Source: Variovorax sp. EL159
GTDB lineage: Bacteria; Pseudomonadota; Gammaproteobacteria; Burkholderiales; Burkholderiaceae_C
NCBI RefSeq assembly: GCF_900100965.1
Contig: NZ_FMUJ01000001.1
Coordinates: 606,272-670,271, forward strand
Direction: 5' to 3'
Length of the DNA: 64,000 bases
Of this stretch, positions 38,852-47,997 are shown one piece after another. Position 1 is the first letter of the stretch. Each line of letters starts with the position of its first letter. Made by a program: the position numbers and the translations under genes. The notes below the pieces were generated by a model. The model had not been told where the DNA came from, did no database searches, and saw only the letters and a list, made by a program, of their open reading frames with translations.

Positions 38852-40444
38852 ATGAGCGGCAATCGCTATCCCATCATCTACGTGCGCGGCTACGCCATGA
38901 CCGAGGCCGAGCGCGACGACACCGCAGCCGATCCGTTCTGCGGCTTCAATGCCGGCTCCACCGTCTACCGGGCCACCGTCAAGAAGGATGCGGCAGCGCA
39001 GAAGTTCGTCTTCGAATCGCCGGTGGTGCGCCTGCTGGCCGACTTCCAGTACCAGAGCGTCTACCAGAACGGGCTGGACATCCTCGATGACGACTGGAAG
39101 CCTTCGCCCGACGAGAACGGCAACGACGTGGACGGCATTCCCTCCGCCTCGGTCGTCATCTACCGCTACTACGACAGCGGCTCCGAACTGCTGGGCGATG
39201 GCCAGGCCCGGGACGTGAAGGTCTACGCGCAGGGCCTGAGCCAGTTGATCCTGCGCGTGCGCGACCTCGTGGCGCAGCGCGAGGGGCCGGGCTATGCGCT
39301 CGCCGATTTCCGCTGCTACCTCGTCGCGCATTCGATGGGTGGCCTGGTGGTGCGCGCCTTCCTGCAGAACCCCGCGCTGGGCGATGCGGATGCGCGCGCC
39401 TGCGTCGACAAGGTGTTCACCTATGCCACGCCGCACAACGGCATCGAGATGGGCGGCATCAACGTGCCGGCCTGGCTCACGGTGAACGAGATGAACACCT
39501 TCAACCGCGACAAGATGTCCGAGTACCTGGCCACGCCGGCGGTCAACGGCCGCATGGACTACCTGCCGACATCGGCCTTTCCGGCCGAACGCTTCTTCTG
39601 CATGGTGGGCTCCAACCGGGGCGACTACGAAACCGCCAAGGGCCTGTCGCGCATGTTCGCGGGCCACGGCAGCGACGGGCTGGTGCGCATCGAGAACGCC
39701 TCGCTCTGGTCCATCGACGATGCGGGCAACACGGGCCCGGTGGCCACTGCCTACGCCTTCCGTTCGCACTCGGGCTACTTCGGCATCGTCAATTCCGAAG
39801 AGGCCTACCAGAACCTCGTGCGCTTTTTGTTCGGCGACGTGCGGGTCGACCTGTGGTTCGACGTCGATGGCGTCACGTTGCCGCCCGACCTGCCCGCGGG
39901 CGCCGACGTCGATGCGCTCTACCAGGTCGAGCTGCTCGCCGCGCCGCGCGGCAAGCGCTGGTACCTGAGCCGGCGCGTGGCCGAAGAAGACTCGCCCGCC
40001 TGCCGCACGCACAAGGAGCTGACCGACCCGGCCACGCCCGATCGCCGCTCGATCTACCTGTCGACCGTGTTCCTCGCCAACAAGGCCCGCGTGAACCAGG
40101 ACCGCCCGACGCTCGCCTACGCCATGACGCTGGGCGTGCGCGTGCCCGACTACCAGGTCAACAACAAGTTCTGGCTCGACGGCCACTACGAAGGCAGCTC
40201 GCTGTTTCGCGACACGCTGGTCATCGAGCTGACGCCGCCCACGGTGGACGATCCGGCGCAGAACTGGAACGTCAAGTACGGCTGGCAGACCGACACGGCG
40301 GGGCAGGCCTCGCTGCCGATGAGCCCGAAGCAATTGACCGGCGGTAAGCTGCAGTTCATCGTGCCGTTGTCCAGCCTCGGCGCCGCGCCAGCGGCACCGG
40401 GCATCAGCGGCAAGGTGCGGCTGGAAGTCAGCGCCTGGGAGTGA
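38852..40444 (+). CDS. Lipase-like alpha/beta-hydrolase
   Basis: Alpha/beta-hydrolase of 530 residues. The nucleophile elbow is AHSMGG (Ser161), followed by TYATPHNGIEMGG, typical of lipase/PGAP1-like hydrolases. The core ends about residue 330; a second domain of about 200 residues (DLWFDVDGVTLPP onward) is beta-rich and unrecognised. No signal peptide is visible. GGAGG (38841-38845) precedes ATG 38852 and fixes the start; the frame stays open upstream through the repeat, but that part is not coding. Confidence 0.82.
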   Translation: MSGNRYPIIYVRGYAMTEAERDDTAADPFCGFNAGSTVYRATVKKDAAAQKFVFESPVVRLLADFQYQSVYQNGLDILDDDWKPSPDENGNDVDGIPSASVVIYRYYDSGSELLGDGQARDVKVYAQGLSQLILRVRDLVAQREGPGYALADFRCYLVAHSMGGLVVRAFLQNPALGDADARACVDKVFTYATPHNGIEMGGINVPAWLTVNEMNTFNRDKMSEYLATPAVNGRMDYLPTSAFPAERFFCMVGSNRGDYETAKGLSRMFAGHGSDGLVRIENASLWSIDDAGNTGPVATAYAFRSHSGYFGIVNSEEAYQNLVRFLFGDVRVDLWFDVDGVTLPPDLPAGADVDALYQVELLAAPRGKRWYLSRRVAEEDSPACRTHKELTDPATPDRRSIYLSTVFLANKARVNQDRPTLAYAMTLGVRVPDYQVNNKFWLDGHYEGSSLFRDTLVIELTPPTVDDPAQNWNVKYGWQTDTAGQASLPMSPKQLTGGKLQFIVPLSSLGAAPAAPGISGKVRLEVSAWE

Positions 40445-40515
40445 GCCGGCGCGCGGCCGGTGCATGACGGGCGGCATACTCTGGCCCGTCCAGAGCCCTT
40501 CTTCTTTCCAACGCC

Positions 40516-41055
40516 ATGAAAACTGCCATCCTTGTCATCGACGTGCAGCGCGGCCTGTGCGACGACGCACCGCGTCCCTACGAAGCCGAAGAAGTCATCG
40601 AGCGCATCAACGCGCTCACCGAACGCGCCCGCGCGGCCGGTGTGCCCGTGGCCTTCATCCAGCATGAGAACGCCGTCGACCTGGAGTTCGATTCCGAGCG
40701 ATGGCAGCTTGCAGGTGCGCTGCATGTCGACACGCGCGACACGAAGATCCGCAAGACCACGCCCGATTCCTTCCTGCGCACGCCGCTCGAAGCGTGGCTG
40801 TCGGGGCAGGGCGTGCGGCGCGTGGTCATCTGCGGCTACTCGTCGGAATTCTGCGTGGACACCACCACGCGACGCGCCGCAGCACTGGCCTATGACGAGG
40901 TGGTGCTCGCGGCCGATGCGCACACCTCGCACGACAAGCCGCACGCCACGGGCGCGCAGATCAGGGCGCACCACAACGCCACGCTGTCGGACATCTCCAG
41001 CTTCGGTGTGCCGATCCGCGCGATCGCGAGCGCCGACATCGCGCTGGGCGGTTGA
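40516..41055 (+). CDS. Isochorismatase-family cysteine hydrolase
   Basis: Soluble cysteine hydrolase of 179 residues. The catalytic triad is visible: Asp9 (LVIDVQRG), Lys80 (RKTTPDSF) and Cys113 (SSEFCVDTT). Family members cleave amides such as nicotinamide or carbamoyl compounds, or isochorismate; the substrate here is unknown. It is convergent with the broken phosphoesterase gene, 9 bases away. Confidence 0.88.
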   Translation: MKTAILVIDVQRGLCDDAPRPYEAEEVIERINALTERARAAGVPVAFIQHENAVDLEFDSERWQLAGALHVDTRDTKIRKTTPDSFLRTPLEAWLSGQGVRRVVICGYSSEFCVDTTTRRAAALAYDEVVLAADAHTSHDKPHATGAQIRAHHNATLSDISSFGVPIRAIASADIALGG

Positions 41056-41064
41056 TCGAAGGCG

Positions 41065-41802
41065 CTAGGGCAGGCGCCCGGTAGACAGCGCACTCGCCCA
41101 GTCGGGCCGCTCGTGCGTCATTGCCAGTGCAGCCATCTTCGCGTGGTCGTAGGGCACCGAGACCAGCGTGGAAATCCAGCCATCTTCCGAGCGCTCGACG
41201 ATGGCGTAGCGCGCATCCGGCGAGCCCGTCTCCACGACATGCGGCCACGGATGAATGTCGTCATACCCCGGCAGCCCGACGCTGCCCGGATTGACGATCA
41301 ACTGCCCGCTGGATGCACGAACCACGCGGGGCACGTGCGTGTGTCCGCAGGCGATCAGTTCGGCATCGACCTGGCCGAGCCGCGCATCGATCTCCGGCAT
41401 CGTGGCCGCGCGAAAGCATGTCGGCTCGACCGTCTCCAGAAAGTACACAAGGTCGCTGTCCGGCGTGCCGTGGCAGAGCATGACTTGCGGGCTGAAGCGA
41501 AGGCTCGGCTTCAGCGAAGCCAGTCACTCGAACTCCTTCGCGCCGAGCCGCGAATGCGCGAACGCATCGGACGGGCCGCGCCGCTCGGCAGGCAAGGTCA
41601 GGAGCTGGCGCTCGTGGTTGCCCGCGAGATGAACCCAGTCTTGTGCCATCAGGAACTGCGCGGTTTCAAGCGGCATCAACGGCCCTGAGAGGCTGTCGCC
41701 CAGATTGACGACGGCATCGACGCTGCGCCGGCCGATGTCCCTGACCACGGCTTCGAGCGCAGGAAGATTTCCATGGATGTCCGAGACGATGGCGATGCGC
41801 AT
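41065..41802 (-). pseudogene. Metallophosphoesterase interrupted by an in-frame TGA
   Basis: A 246-codon frame of the YfcE/Apaf-type calcineurin phosphoesterase family is split by a single TGA at 41526-41524 (codon 93). Reading resumes in the same frame with normal family sequence. The first half has SDIHGNLPALEAV, NLGDSLSGP and GNHERQ; the second has LCHGTP, CGHTHVPR and VNPGSVG. All metal ligands are therefore kept, split by the stop. The context (KEFE-stop-LASLKPSLRF) fits a TGG (Trp) changed to TGA. It is either a very recent nonsense mutation or a sequencing error. Confidence 0.85.
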
Positions 41803-41935
41803 GCGCTGACCTTGAGCAATGACCGGAAGGGGAGAGACGGCATCTTAGGCCGCCCGCAATCTCTGTCCCCTTGCCTCGGCGAGACACGCAAGGCGTGGGA
41901 CAAAACGCCCACCTAGGGGAATCCCTGATCTGGTC

Positions 41936-41955
41936 TGAAACCGGTTTCATATAAG
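41936..41955 (+). promoter_or_regulatory. PtxS-type operator and promoter of the keto-sugar-acid operon
   Basis: TGAAACCGGTTTCA (41936-41949) is a perfect 14-base palindrome and equals the operator I recall for Pseudomonas PtxS. A TATAAG -10 box (41950-41955) follows directly, so bound repressor would block polymerase. It lies 58 bases before the first permease ATG, and a PtxS-like gene ends the operon. Confidence 0.85.
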
Positions 41956-42007
41956 CTGCAAGCATTGCTTTTGAAGCATGCACGTGGCCATTCGCGGCCG
42001 CTTCACC

Positions 42008-42679
42008 ATGAACTACCAGTTTCAATTCGACGCCGTCTTCGCCGCCTGGCCGCTGTTGCTCAAGGGCACCTGGATCACCGTGCAGCTGTCGCTCGTTGCC
42101 ACGGTGCTCGGGCTGGTGGTCGCGATCTTCTGCGCCTGGGGCAAGACCTCGGGGCCGGGCTGGCTGCGCTTTCTCGTCAATGCCTACATCGAGGTGATCC
42201 GCAACACGCCGTTCCTCGTGCAGCTGTTCTTTTTCTTCTTCGCGCTGCCGGCCATCGGCCTGCGCTGGTCGCCGCAGACGGCCGCGCTGGTGGCGATGGT
42301 GGTGAACCTCGGCGCCTACGCCACGGAAATCATCCGCGCGGGCATCGAGTCGATTCCCAAGGGGCAGATCGAGGCGGGCCGCGCGCTCAACCTCAAGCCC
42401 TGGGAGATCTTCCGCTTCGTCATCATCAAGCCCGCGCTCAAGGCCATCTACCCGGCGCTCACGAGCCAGTTCATCTTGTTGATGCTGAGTTCGGCCGTGG
42501 TGTCGGTCATCTCGGCCGACGACCTGACCTCGGTGGCCGCCAACCTGCAGTCGCAGACCTTCCGCAGCTTCGAGATCTACATCGTGGTGGCCGCCATCTA
42601 CCTGGCGCTGGCACTGGCCTTCTCGGCCATGTTCAAGCTGATCTACAAGCGCACGCTCAACTACCCGGACCGCCGGTAA
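42008..42679 (+). CDS. PAAT-type ABC transporter permease 1
   Basis: Inner-membrane permease of 223 residues, polar-amino-acid (HisMQ/GlnP) family, with five membrane segments. The pattern YIEVIRNTPFLVQLFF near residue 65 and the EAA loop EAGRALNLKPWEIFRFVIIKPALK are characteristic. I use ATG 42008 (MNYQFQFD); ATG 41978 would add ten residues. First gene behind the PtxS operator. With the next three genes it forms a complete importer. Confidence 0.93.
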   Translation: MNYQFQFDAVFAAWPLLLKGTWITVQLSLVATVLGLVVAIFCAWGKTSGPGWLRFLVNAYIEVIRNTPFLVQLFFFFFALPAIGLRWSPQTAALVAMVVNLGAYATEIIRAGIESIPKGQIEAGRALNLKPWEIFRFVIIKPALKAIYPALTSQFILLMLSSAVVSVISADDLTSVAANLQSQTFRSFEIYIVVAAIYLALALAFSAMFKLIYKRTLNYPDRR

Positions 42680-42706
42680 CCGACGACGGACGGAGCAAGA
42701 ACCATC

Positions 42707-43360
42707 ATGCGTACCTTCGGCTTTCCCGAATTCCTTTTCATCCTCGAAGCGGCCCAGTGGACGCTGGCGCTCTCGGCCATCGCCTTCGTCGGCGGCGCGA
42801 TCCTCGGGCTGATCGTCGCGCTCATGCGCACCTCCGAATCGAAGGGCGCGCGCGCCGCCGCGACCACCTTCATCCAGATCTTCCAGGGCACGCCGCTGCT
42901 GCTGCAGCTGTTCCTGATCTTCTTCGGCGCGCCGGTGCTGGGGCTGGACATCAACCCGTGGATTGCCGCGGGCGTGGCGCTCATCCTGAACAGCGCGGCC
43001 TTCCTCGGCGAGATCTGGCGCGGTTGCATCGAAGCCATTCCGCGTGGCCAGTGGGAAGCGGCCGAGGCACTGAGCCTGAAGTACACGGCCCGCATGCGCG
43101 ACGTGGTGCTGCCGCAGGCTTTCAAGATCGCGCTGGCGCCCACGGTGGGCTACCTGGTGCAGATCATCAAGGGCACGTCGCTCGCGGCCATCATCGGCTT
43201 CACCGAGATCACGCGCGCCGGGCAGATCATCAACAACGCCACCTTCCAGCCGCTCATCGTGTTCTCGGTGGTGGCCGCCATCTACTTCGTGATCTGCTGG
43301 CCGCTCTCGTTGCTGGCCGCCCGCATGGAGCGCAAGCGCGCCCAGGCGCTCGCACGTTGA
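42707..43360 (+). CDS. PAAT-type ABC transporter permease 2
   Basis: Second permease, 217 residues. It has the family motif FIQIFQGTPLLLQLF and the EAA loop EAAEALSLKYTARMRDVVLPQAFK. It pairs with permease 1 as a heterodimer, as in other PAAT systems. It lies 27 bases after permease 1 with a GGAG-type ribosome-binding site. Confidence 0.93.
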   Translation: MRTFGFPEFLFILEAAQWTLALSAIAFVGGAILGLIVALMRTSESKGARAAATTFIQIFQGTPLLLQLFLIFFGAPVLGLDINPWIAAGVALILNSAAFLGEIWRGCIEAIPRGQWEAAEALSLKYTARMRDVVLPQAFKIALAPTVGYLVQIIKGTSLAAIIGFTEITRAGQIINNATFQPLIVFSVVAAIYFVICWPLSLLAARMERKRAQALAR

Positions 43361-43416
43361 CTCTTTTCGCTTTTCCTTTCTCGTCGCTTCCTTTCTTTAT
43401 TCAGGAGACACATCCA

Positions 43417-44214
43417 ATGACCGTTACCACCACCCGCCGTGCTGCCATCGCAGCCCTGGGCCTCGGCGCCGCGCTGACCGTGTTCGCACCCTTCGCCTCG
43501 GCCCAGAGCGTGGCCGACATCAAGAAGAAGGGCGAGATCACCATCGGCATGCTGGTCGACTTTCCGCCCTACGGCACCACCGACGCCAAGAACCAGCCTG
43601 ACGGCTACGACGCCGACGTGGCCAAGCTGCTGGCCAAGGACTGGGGCGTCAAGGCCAACATCGTGCCGGTGACCGGCCCGAACCGCATTCCCTTCCTGCT
43701 GACCAACAAGGTCGACGTGCTGGTCGCCTCGCTGGCCATCACGCCCGAGCGTTCGAAGCAGGTGCAGTTCTCGCAGCCGTACGCGGCCGCGACCATCGTG
43801 CTGTACGGCGCGAGCAAGACGCCGATCAAGGCGGCCGCCGACCTGAAGGGCCTGCGCGTGGGCGTGGCCCGTGCGTCCACGCAAGACGTGGCCGTGACCA
43901 AGGCCGCACCCGAAGGCACCGAGATCCGCCGCTTCGACGACGACGCATCGGCCATGCAGGCGCTGATCTCGGGCCAGGTCGATGCCATCGGCTGCTCGGT
44001 CACCGTGGCGGCGCAGATCGCCAAGCGCGTGCCCGCCAACACCTACGAAAACAAGTTCACGCTGGTGCAGCAATCGATGGGCATCGCGATGCGCCCTGGC
44101 CAGGAAGAGCTGCACAAGGCGGTGAACGACTTCGTGCAGAAGAACACCGCCAATGGCGAGCTGAACAAGCTCTACCAGAAGTGGCTGCAGGTCGACCTGC
44201 CGAAGATGAACTGA
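43417..44214 (+). CDS. PAAT-type periplasmic binding protein, probably for a keto-sugar acid
   Basis: Periplasmic solute-binding protein of 265 residues with a signal peptide (about 1-30, ending FASAQ). The family segments [29 protein letters not shown] and SGQVDAIG are present. Arg112, which binds the ligand carboxylate in the family, is kept. The Asp that binds the alpha-amino group (Asp157 in GlnBP, Asp161 in HisJ) aligns with Ser194 (DAIGCS). This suggests a carboxylate ligand with no amine. AGGAG lies upstream at 43402-43406. Confidence 0.9.
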   Translation: MTVTTTRRAAIAALGLGAALTVFAPFASAQSVADIKKKGEITIGMLVDFPPYGTTDAKNQPDGYDADVAKLLAKDWGVKANIVPVTGPNRIPFLLTNKVDVLVASLAITPERSKQVQFSQPYAAATIVLYGASKTPIKAAADLKGLRVGVARASTQDVAVTKAAPEGTEIRRFDDDASAMQALISGQVDAIGCSVTVAAQIAKRVPANTYENKFTLVQQSMGIAMRPGQEELHKAVNDFVQKNTANGELNKLYQKWLQVDLPKMN

Positions 44215-44248
44215 GCCCAGCGCTGAACCGACGACGGAACCCCCAAGC

Positions 44249-45030
<782 letters not shown>

Positions 45031-45031
<1 letters not shown>

Positions 45032-45774
45032 TGTCCTTCGAGGTCCTGATTTCGCTGTCGTCCTTCGGCGCGGCCGAGGTGGGGCGGCATGGGCAGCTCT
45101 GGTGTTCGCAACTGGCATTGGCGGCCGGTGCCGATTCGGTCGAAGTGCGCGGCGAGATGCTGCGCGACGCCGATGCCGAATTGCCCGCGCTGAACGGCCT
45201 TGCCTCCGTGTACTCCAGCCCCGAGGGCCTGTGGGCGGAAGGCGGCTGGCTCGACAGCGCGGCGCTCAAGCGCGGCATTGCCGCCGCCACGCGCGTGGGC
45301 GCGAAGCGGCTGAAGATGTCCATCGGCGACTTCCAGCCTTCGTCGCACGGTTCGCTCTGGGGCCTGAAGGTGGAGCTGTCGCAAACCCGCGTCGAACTCG
45401 TGATCGAGAACGACCAGACGGTGCGCGCCGGCACGCTGGCCGCACTGCAGACCTTCTTTGACGTGGCCGACCGCGCCGGCGTCGAACTCGGCATGACCTT
45501 CGACATGGGCAATTGGCACTGGCTCGGCGAATGCCCGCTGCAGGCCGCGCAGGCGCTCGGCCGCCGCGTGCGCTATGTGCATTGCAAGGGTGCGCAGCGC
45601 CTGCCGCACAAGTGGGTGGCGGTGCCGCTGGGCGACTCGGTCGCGCCGTGGCGCGCGGTGCTGCGCGCATTGCCCGCCGACGTGCCGCACGCCATCGAAT
45701 ACCCGCTCGTGGGCGACGACCTGCTGGCCGTTACCCGCACGCAGATCGACTTCATCCGCGCCGCGCGCGCGTAG
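45031..45774 (+). CDS. kguE: Sugar phosphate isomerase/epimerase-like TIM barrel (KguE)
   Basis: Xylose-isomerase-like TIM barrel of 247 residues with metal-ligand type motifs (LVIENDQT, GMTFDMGNWHW, YVHCKGAQ, EYPLVGDD). In Pseudomonas the first gene of the kgu operon encodes such a protein, whose exact reaction is not settled. Assignment rests on family plus context: kinase, reductase and PtxS follow in order. It overlaps the ABC ATPase gene by one base. Confidence 0.8.
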
Positions 45775-45786
45775 AACACACATCAC

Positions 45787-46743
45787 ATGACAGAAGAACC
45801 CACCGCCTTCGACGTCGCTCTCTTTGGCGAGGCCATGCTGCTGCTCGTGGCCGACCGGCCCGGTCCGCTCGAAAACGCGCAGGCCTTCCACAAGCGCACC
45901 GCCGGCGCCGAGACCAACGTGGCCATCGGCCTCTCGCGCCTCGGCCTGAAGGTGGGCTGGGCCAGCCGCCTGGGCACCGACTCGATGGGCCGCGCGCTGC
46001 TGGCGGCCATGCGCGCTGAGGGCATCGACTGCTCGCACGTGATCACCGACGCGACGCAGCGCACCGGCTTCCAGTTCAAGGGCCGCGTCACCGACGGCAG
46101 CGACCCGCCGATCGAATACCACCGCAAGGGTTCGGCCGCCAGCCACATGGGCCCGGCCGATGTCGACGAAGCGTGGCTGCGCTCGGCGCGCCACCTGCAC
46201 GCGACCGGTGTGTTCGCCGCTATCTCCGACACCAGCCTGCAGGCCGCGCTCAAGACCATGGACGTGATGCGCGCCGCCGGCCGCACCATCTCGTTCGACA
46301 CCAACCTGCGGCCCACGCTGTGGTCGTCGACCGAGACCATGCGCCACTGGGTCAACGAACTCGCCTCGCGTGCCGACTGGGTGCTGCCCGGCATCGAAGA
46401 AGGCCTGCTGCTCACCGGCCACACCGAGCCTGAAGCCGTCGCGCGCTTCTACCGCGAACGCGGCGCCAAGCTGGTGGTGGTCAAGCTCGGCGCCGAGGGT
46501 GCGTACTACGACAGCGACGTGGCCGGCACCGGCCGTGTCGATGGCTTTCCGGTGAAGGAAGTGATCGACACCGTGGGCGCGGGCGATGGCTTCGCGGCCG
46601 GCGTGGTGAGCGCCTTGCTCGAAGGCAAGAGCGTGCCCGAAGCCGTGCGCCGCGGCGCATGGATCGGCGCACGCGCCGTGCAGGTGCTGGGCGATACCGA
46701 AGGCCTGCCCACGCGCGCCGAACTCGAAGAAGCGGGGCTCTGA
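45787..46743 (+). CDS. kguK: 2-ketogluconate kinase-like PfkB sugar kinase (KguK)
   Basis: PfkB-family sugar kinase of 318 residues. Both signatures are visible: GAETNVAIGLSRLG near the N terminus and DTVGAGDGFAAGVVSALLEG with the catalytic base Asp267. KdgK-type kinases for 2-keto-3-deoxygluconate are close relatives, so the substrate is uncertain from sequence alone. With a KguD-type reductase, KguE and a PtxS operator, phosphorylation of 2-ketogluconate at C6 is the best inference. Confidence 0.83.
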   Translation: MTEEPTAFDVALFGEAMLLLVADRPGPLENAQAFHKRTAGAETNVAIGLSRLGLKVGWASRLGTDSMGRALLAAMRAEGIDCSHVITDATQRTGFQFKGRVTDGSDPPIEYHRKGSAASHMGPADVDEAWLRSARHLHATGVFAAISDTSLQAALKTMDVMRAAGRTISFDTNLRPTLWSSTETMRHWVNELASRADWVLPGIEEGLLLTGHTEPEAVARFYRERGAKLVVVKLGAEGAYYDSDVAGTGRVDGFPVKEVIDTVGAGDGFAAGVVSALLEGKSVPEAVRRGAWIGARAVQVLGDTEGLPTRAELEEAGL

Positions 46744-46748
46744 AGACC

Positions 46749-47732
46749 ATGACGCAACCCAGGAACGTGCTCGTCTTTCGGCCCTTGCCCGAAGACCAGC
46801 TGGCGCGCTTGCAGGCCGTGCATCACGTCACCGTGGCCGACCCGCGCAAGGAGCCCGAAGCCTTTGCTGCCGCACTCGCCACCGCGAATGGGCTGATCGG
46901 TTCGAGCCATCCGGTCGATGCCGCGTTGCTCGATGCGGCGCCGCAGCTGCAGGTGATCTCGAGCGTGTCGGTCGGCGTTGACAACTATCCGCTGGCCGAG
47001 TTGCACAAGCGCGGCATCGTGCTGTGCCACACGCCCGACGTGCTGACCGAGACCGTGGCCGACACCGTATTCGCGATCCTCATGGCCACGCAGCGCCGCG
47101 TGGTCGAGCTGTCGAACCTTGTGCGCGAAGGCCGCTGGACGAAGAACATCGGCGAAGAATTTTTCGGCACCGACGTGCACGGCAAGACGCTGGGCATTCT
47201 CGGCTTCGGCCGCATTGGCCAGGCCGTGGCACGCCGCGCCGCGCTGGGCTTCGGCATGCCGGTGCTGTACCACGCGCGCCGACCGGTCGACCTGGCCACG
47301 CAGGCGCCCGAGCTGCAGGGCCGCGCCACCCACACGCCGCTGGATGATCTGCTCGCGCGCGTCGACATCGTGCTGGCGATGCTGCCGCTGACCGATGCAA
47401 CGCGCGGGATGATCGACGGCGCTTTCTTTGCCCGCATGAAGCCGGGTGCGGCATTCATCAACGGTGGCCGTGGTGCCACGGTGAACGAGGCCGCATTGCT
47501 TGACGCGCTCGACCACGGCACGCTGCGCGCGGCCGGCCTTGATGTGTTCGCGAAAGAACCGCTGCCGATCGATTCGCCCTTGCGCACCCACCCGCGCGTG
47601 ACGCCGCTGCCGCATATCGGCTCGGCCACGCACGAGACGCGACACGCGATGGCCGAGCTGGCGACGACGAATCTGCTGCAGGTGCTGGCCGGTGAGAAGC
47701 CGACTGCGCCGTACGACACGGCCGCCGCATGA
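46749..47732 (+). CDS. kguD: 2-keto-6-phosphogluconate reductase-like dehydrogenase (KguD)
   Basis: D-2-hydroxyacid dehydrogenase of 327 residues. NAD(P) loop GILGFGRIGQAVA about residue 150; catalytic Arg in GGRGATVNE, Glu in DVFAKEP and His in PHIGSATHET. GhrB/TkrA-type reductases are close relatives. In the kgu pathway the enzyme reduces 2-keto-6-phosphogluconate to 6-phosphogluconate, which enters the Entner-Doudoroff route. It lies 5 bases after kguK. A direct repeat separates it from the repressor gene. Confidence 0.83.
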   Translation: MTQPRNVLVFRPLPEDQLARLQAVHHVTVADPRKEPEAFAAALATANGLIGSSHPVDAALLDAAPQLQVISSVSVGVDNYPLAELHKRGIVLCHTPDVLTETVADTVFAILMATQRRVVELSNLVREGRWTKNIGEEFFGTDVHGKTLGILGFGRIGQAVARRAALGFGMPVLYHARRPVDLATQAPELQGRATHTPLDDLLARVDIVLAMLPLTDATRGMIDGAFFARMKPGAAFINGGRGATVNEAALLDALDHGTLRAAGLDVFAKEPLPIDSPLRTHPRVTPLPHIGSATHETRHAMAELATTNLLQVLAGEKPTAPYDTAAA

Positions 47733-47737
47733 TTTCC

Positions 47738-47994
47738 GCCAGGCCTTTCTCCCTCCCCCGCTGGGGGAGGGCAGAGGTGGGGGCAAGCGGCGCATCCATC
47801 GAGCGCTCTGCCTGCCCCCATCCCAACCTTCCCCCAGAGGGGGAAGGAGCAAGGCAAGCGCCTCGCCTGCGGATGTCTGCCAGGCCTTTCTCCCTCCCCC
47901 TCTGGGGAAGGGCAGGGGTGGGGGCAAGCGGCGTATCCATTGAGCGCTCTGCCTGCCCCCATCCCAACCTTCCCCCAAAGGGGGAAGGAGCAAG
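47738..47994. repeat. Two direct copies of a 116-bp palindromic element
   Basis: Copies at 47738-47853 and 47879-47994 are nearly identical and lie 141 bases apart in register. Each copy is itself an inverted repeat: the left arm CTCCCTCCCCCGCTGGGGGA mirrors the right arm GGGGGAAGGAGC. The 25-base separator shows no feature. The last bases of copy 2, AAGGAG (47985-47990), are the ribosome-binding site of the LacI-type gene at 47998. Confidence 0.88.
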
Positions 47995-47997
47995 ACC

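Noticed and set aside
41524..41526. TGA read as selenocysteine in the phosphoesterase.
   Set aside because: The position fits a Trp rather than a catalytic Cys/Sec, the family is not known to use Sec, and no downstream selenocysteine-type hairpin was evident.
47738..47994. The two repeated units as a CRISPR array.
   Set aside because: The units are 116 bp palindromic elements with one 25-base separator and no cas genes; this is not a CRISPR arrangement.
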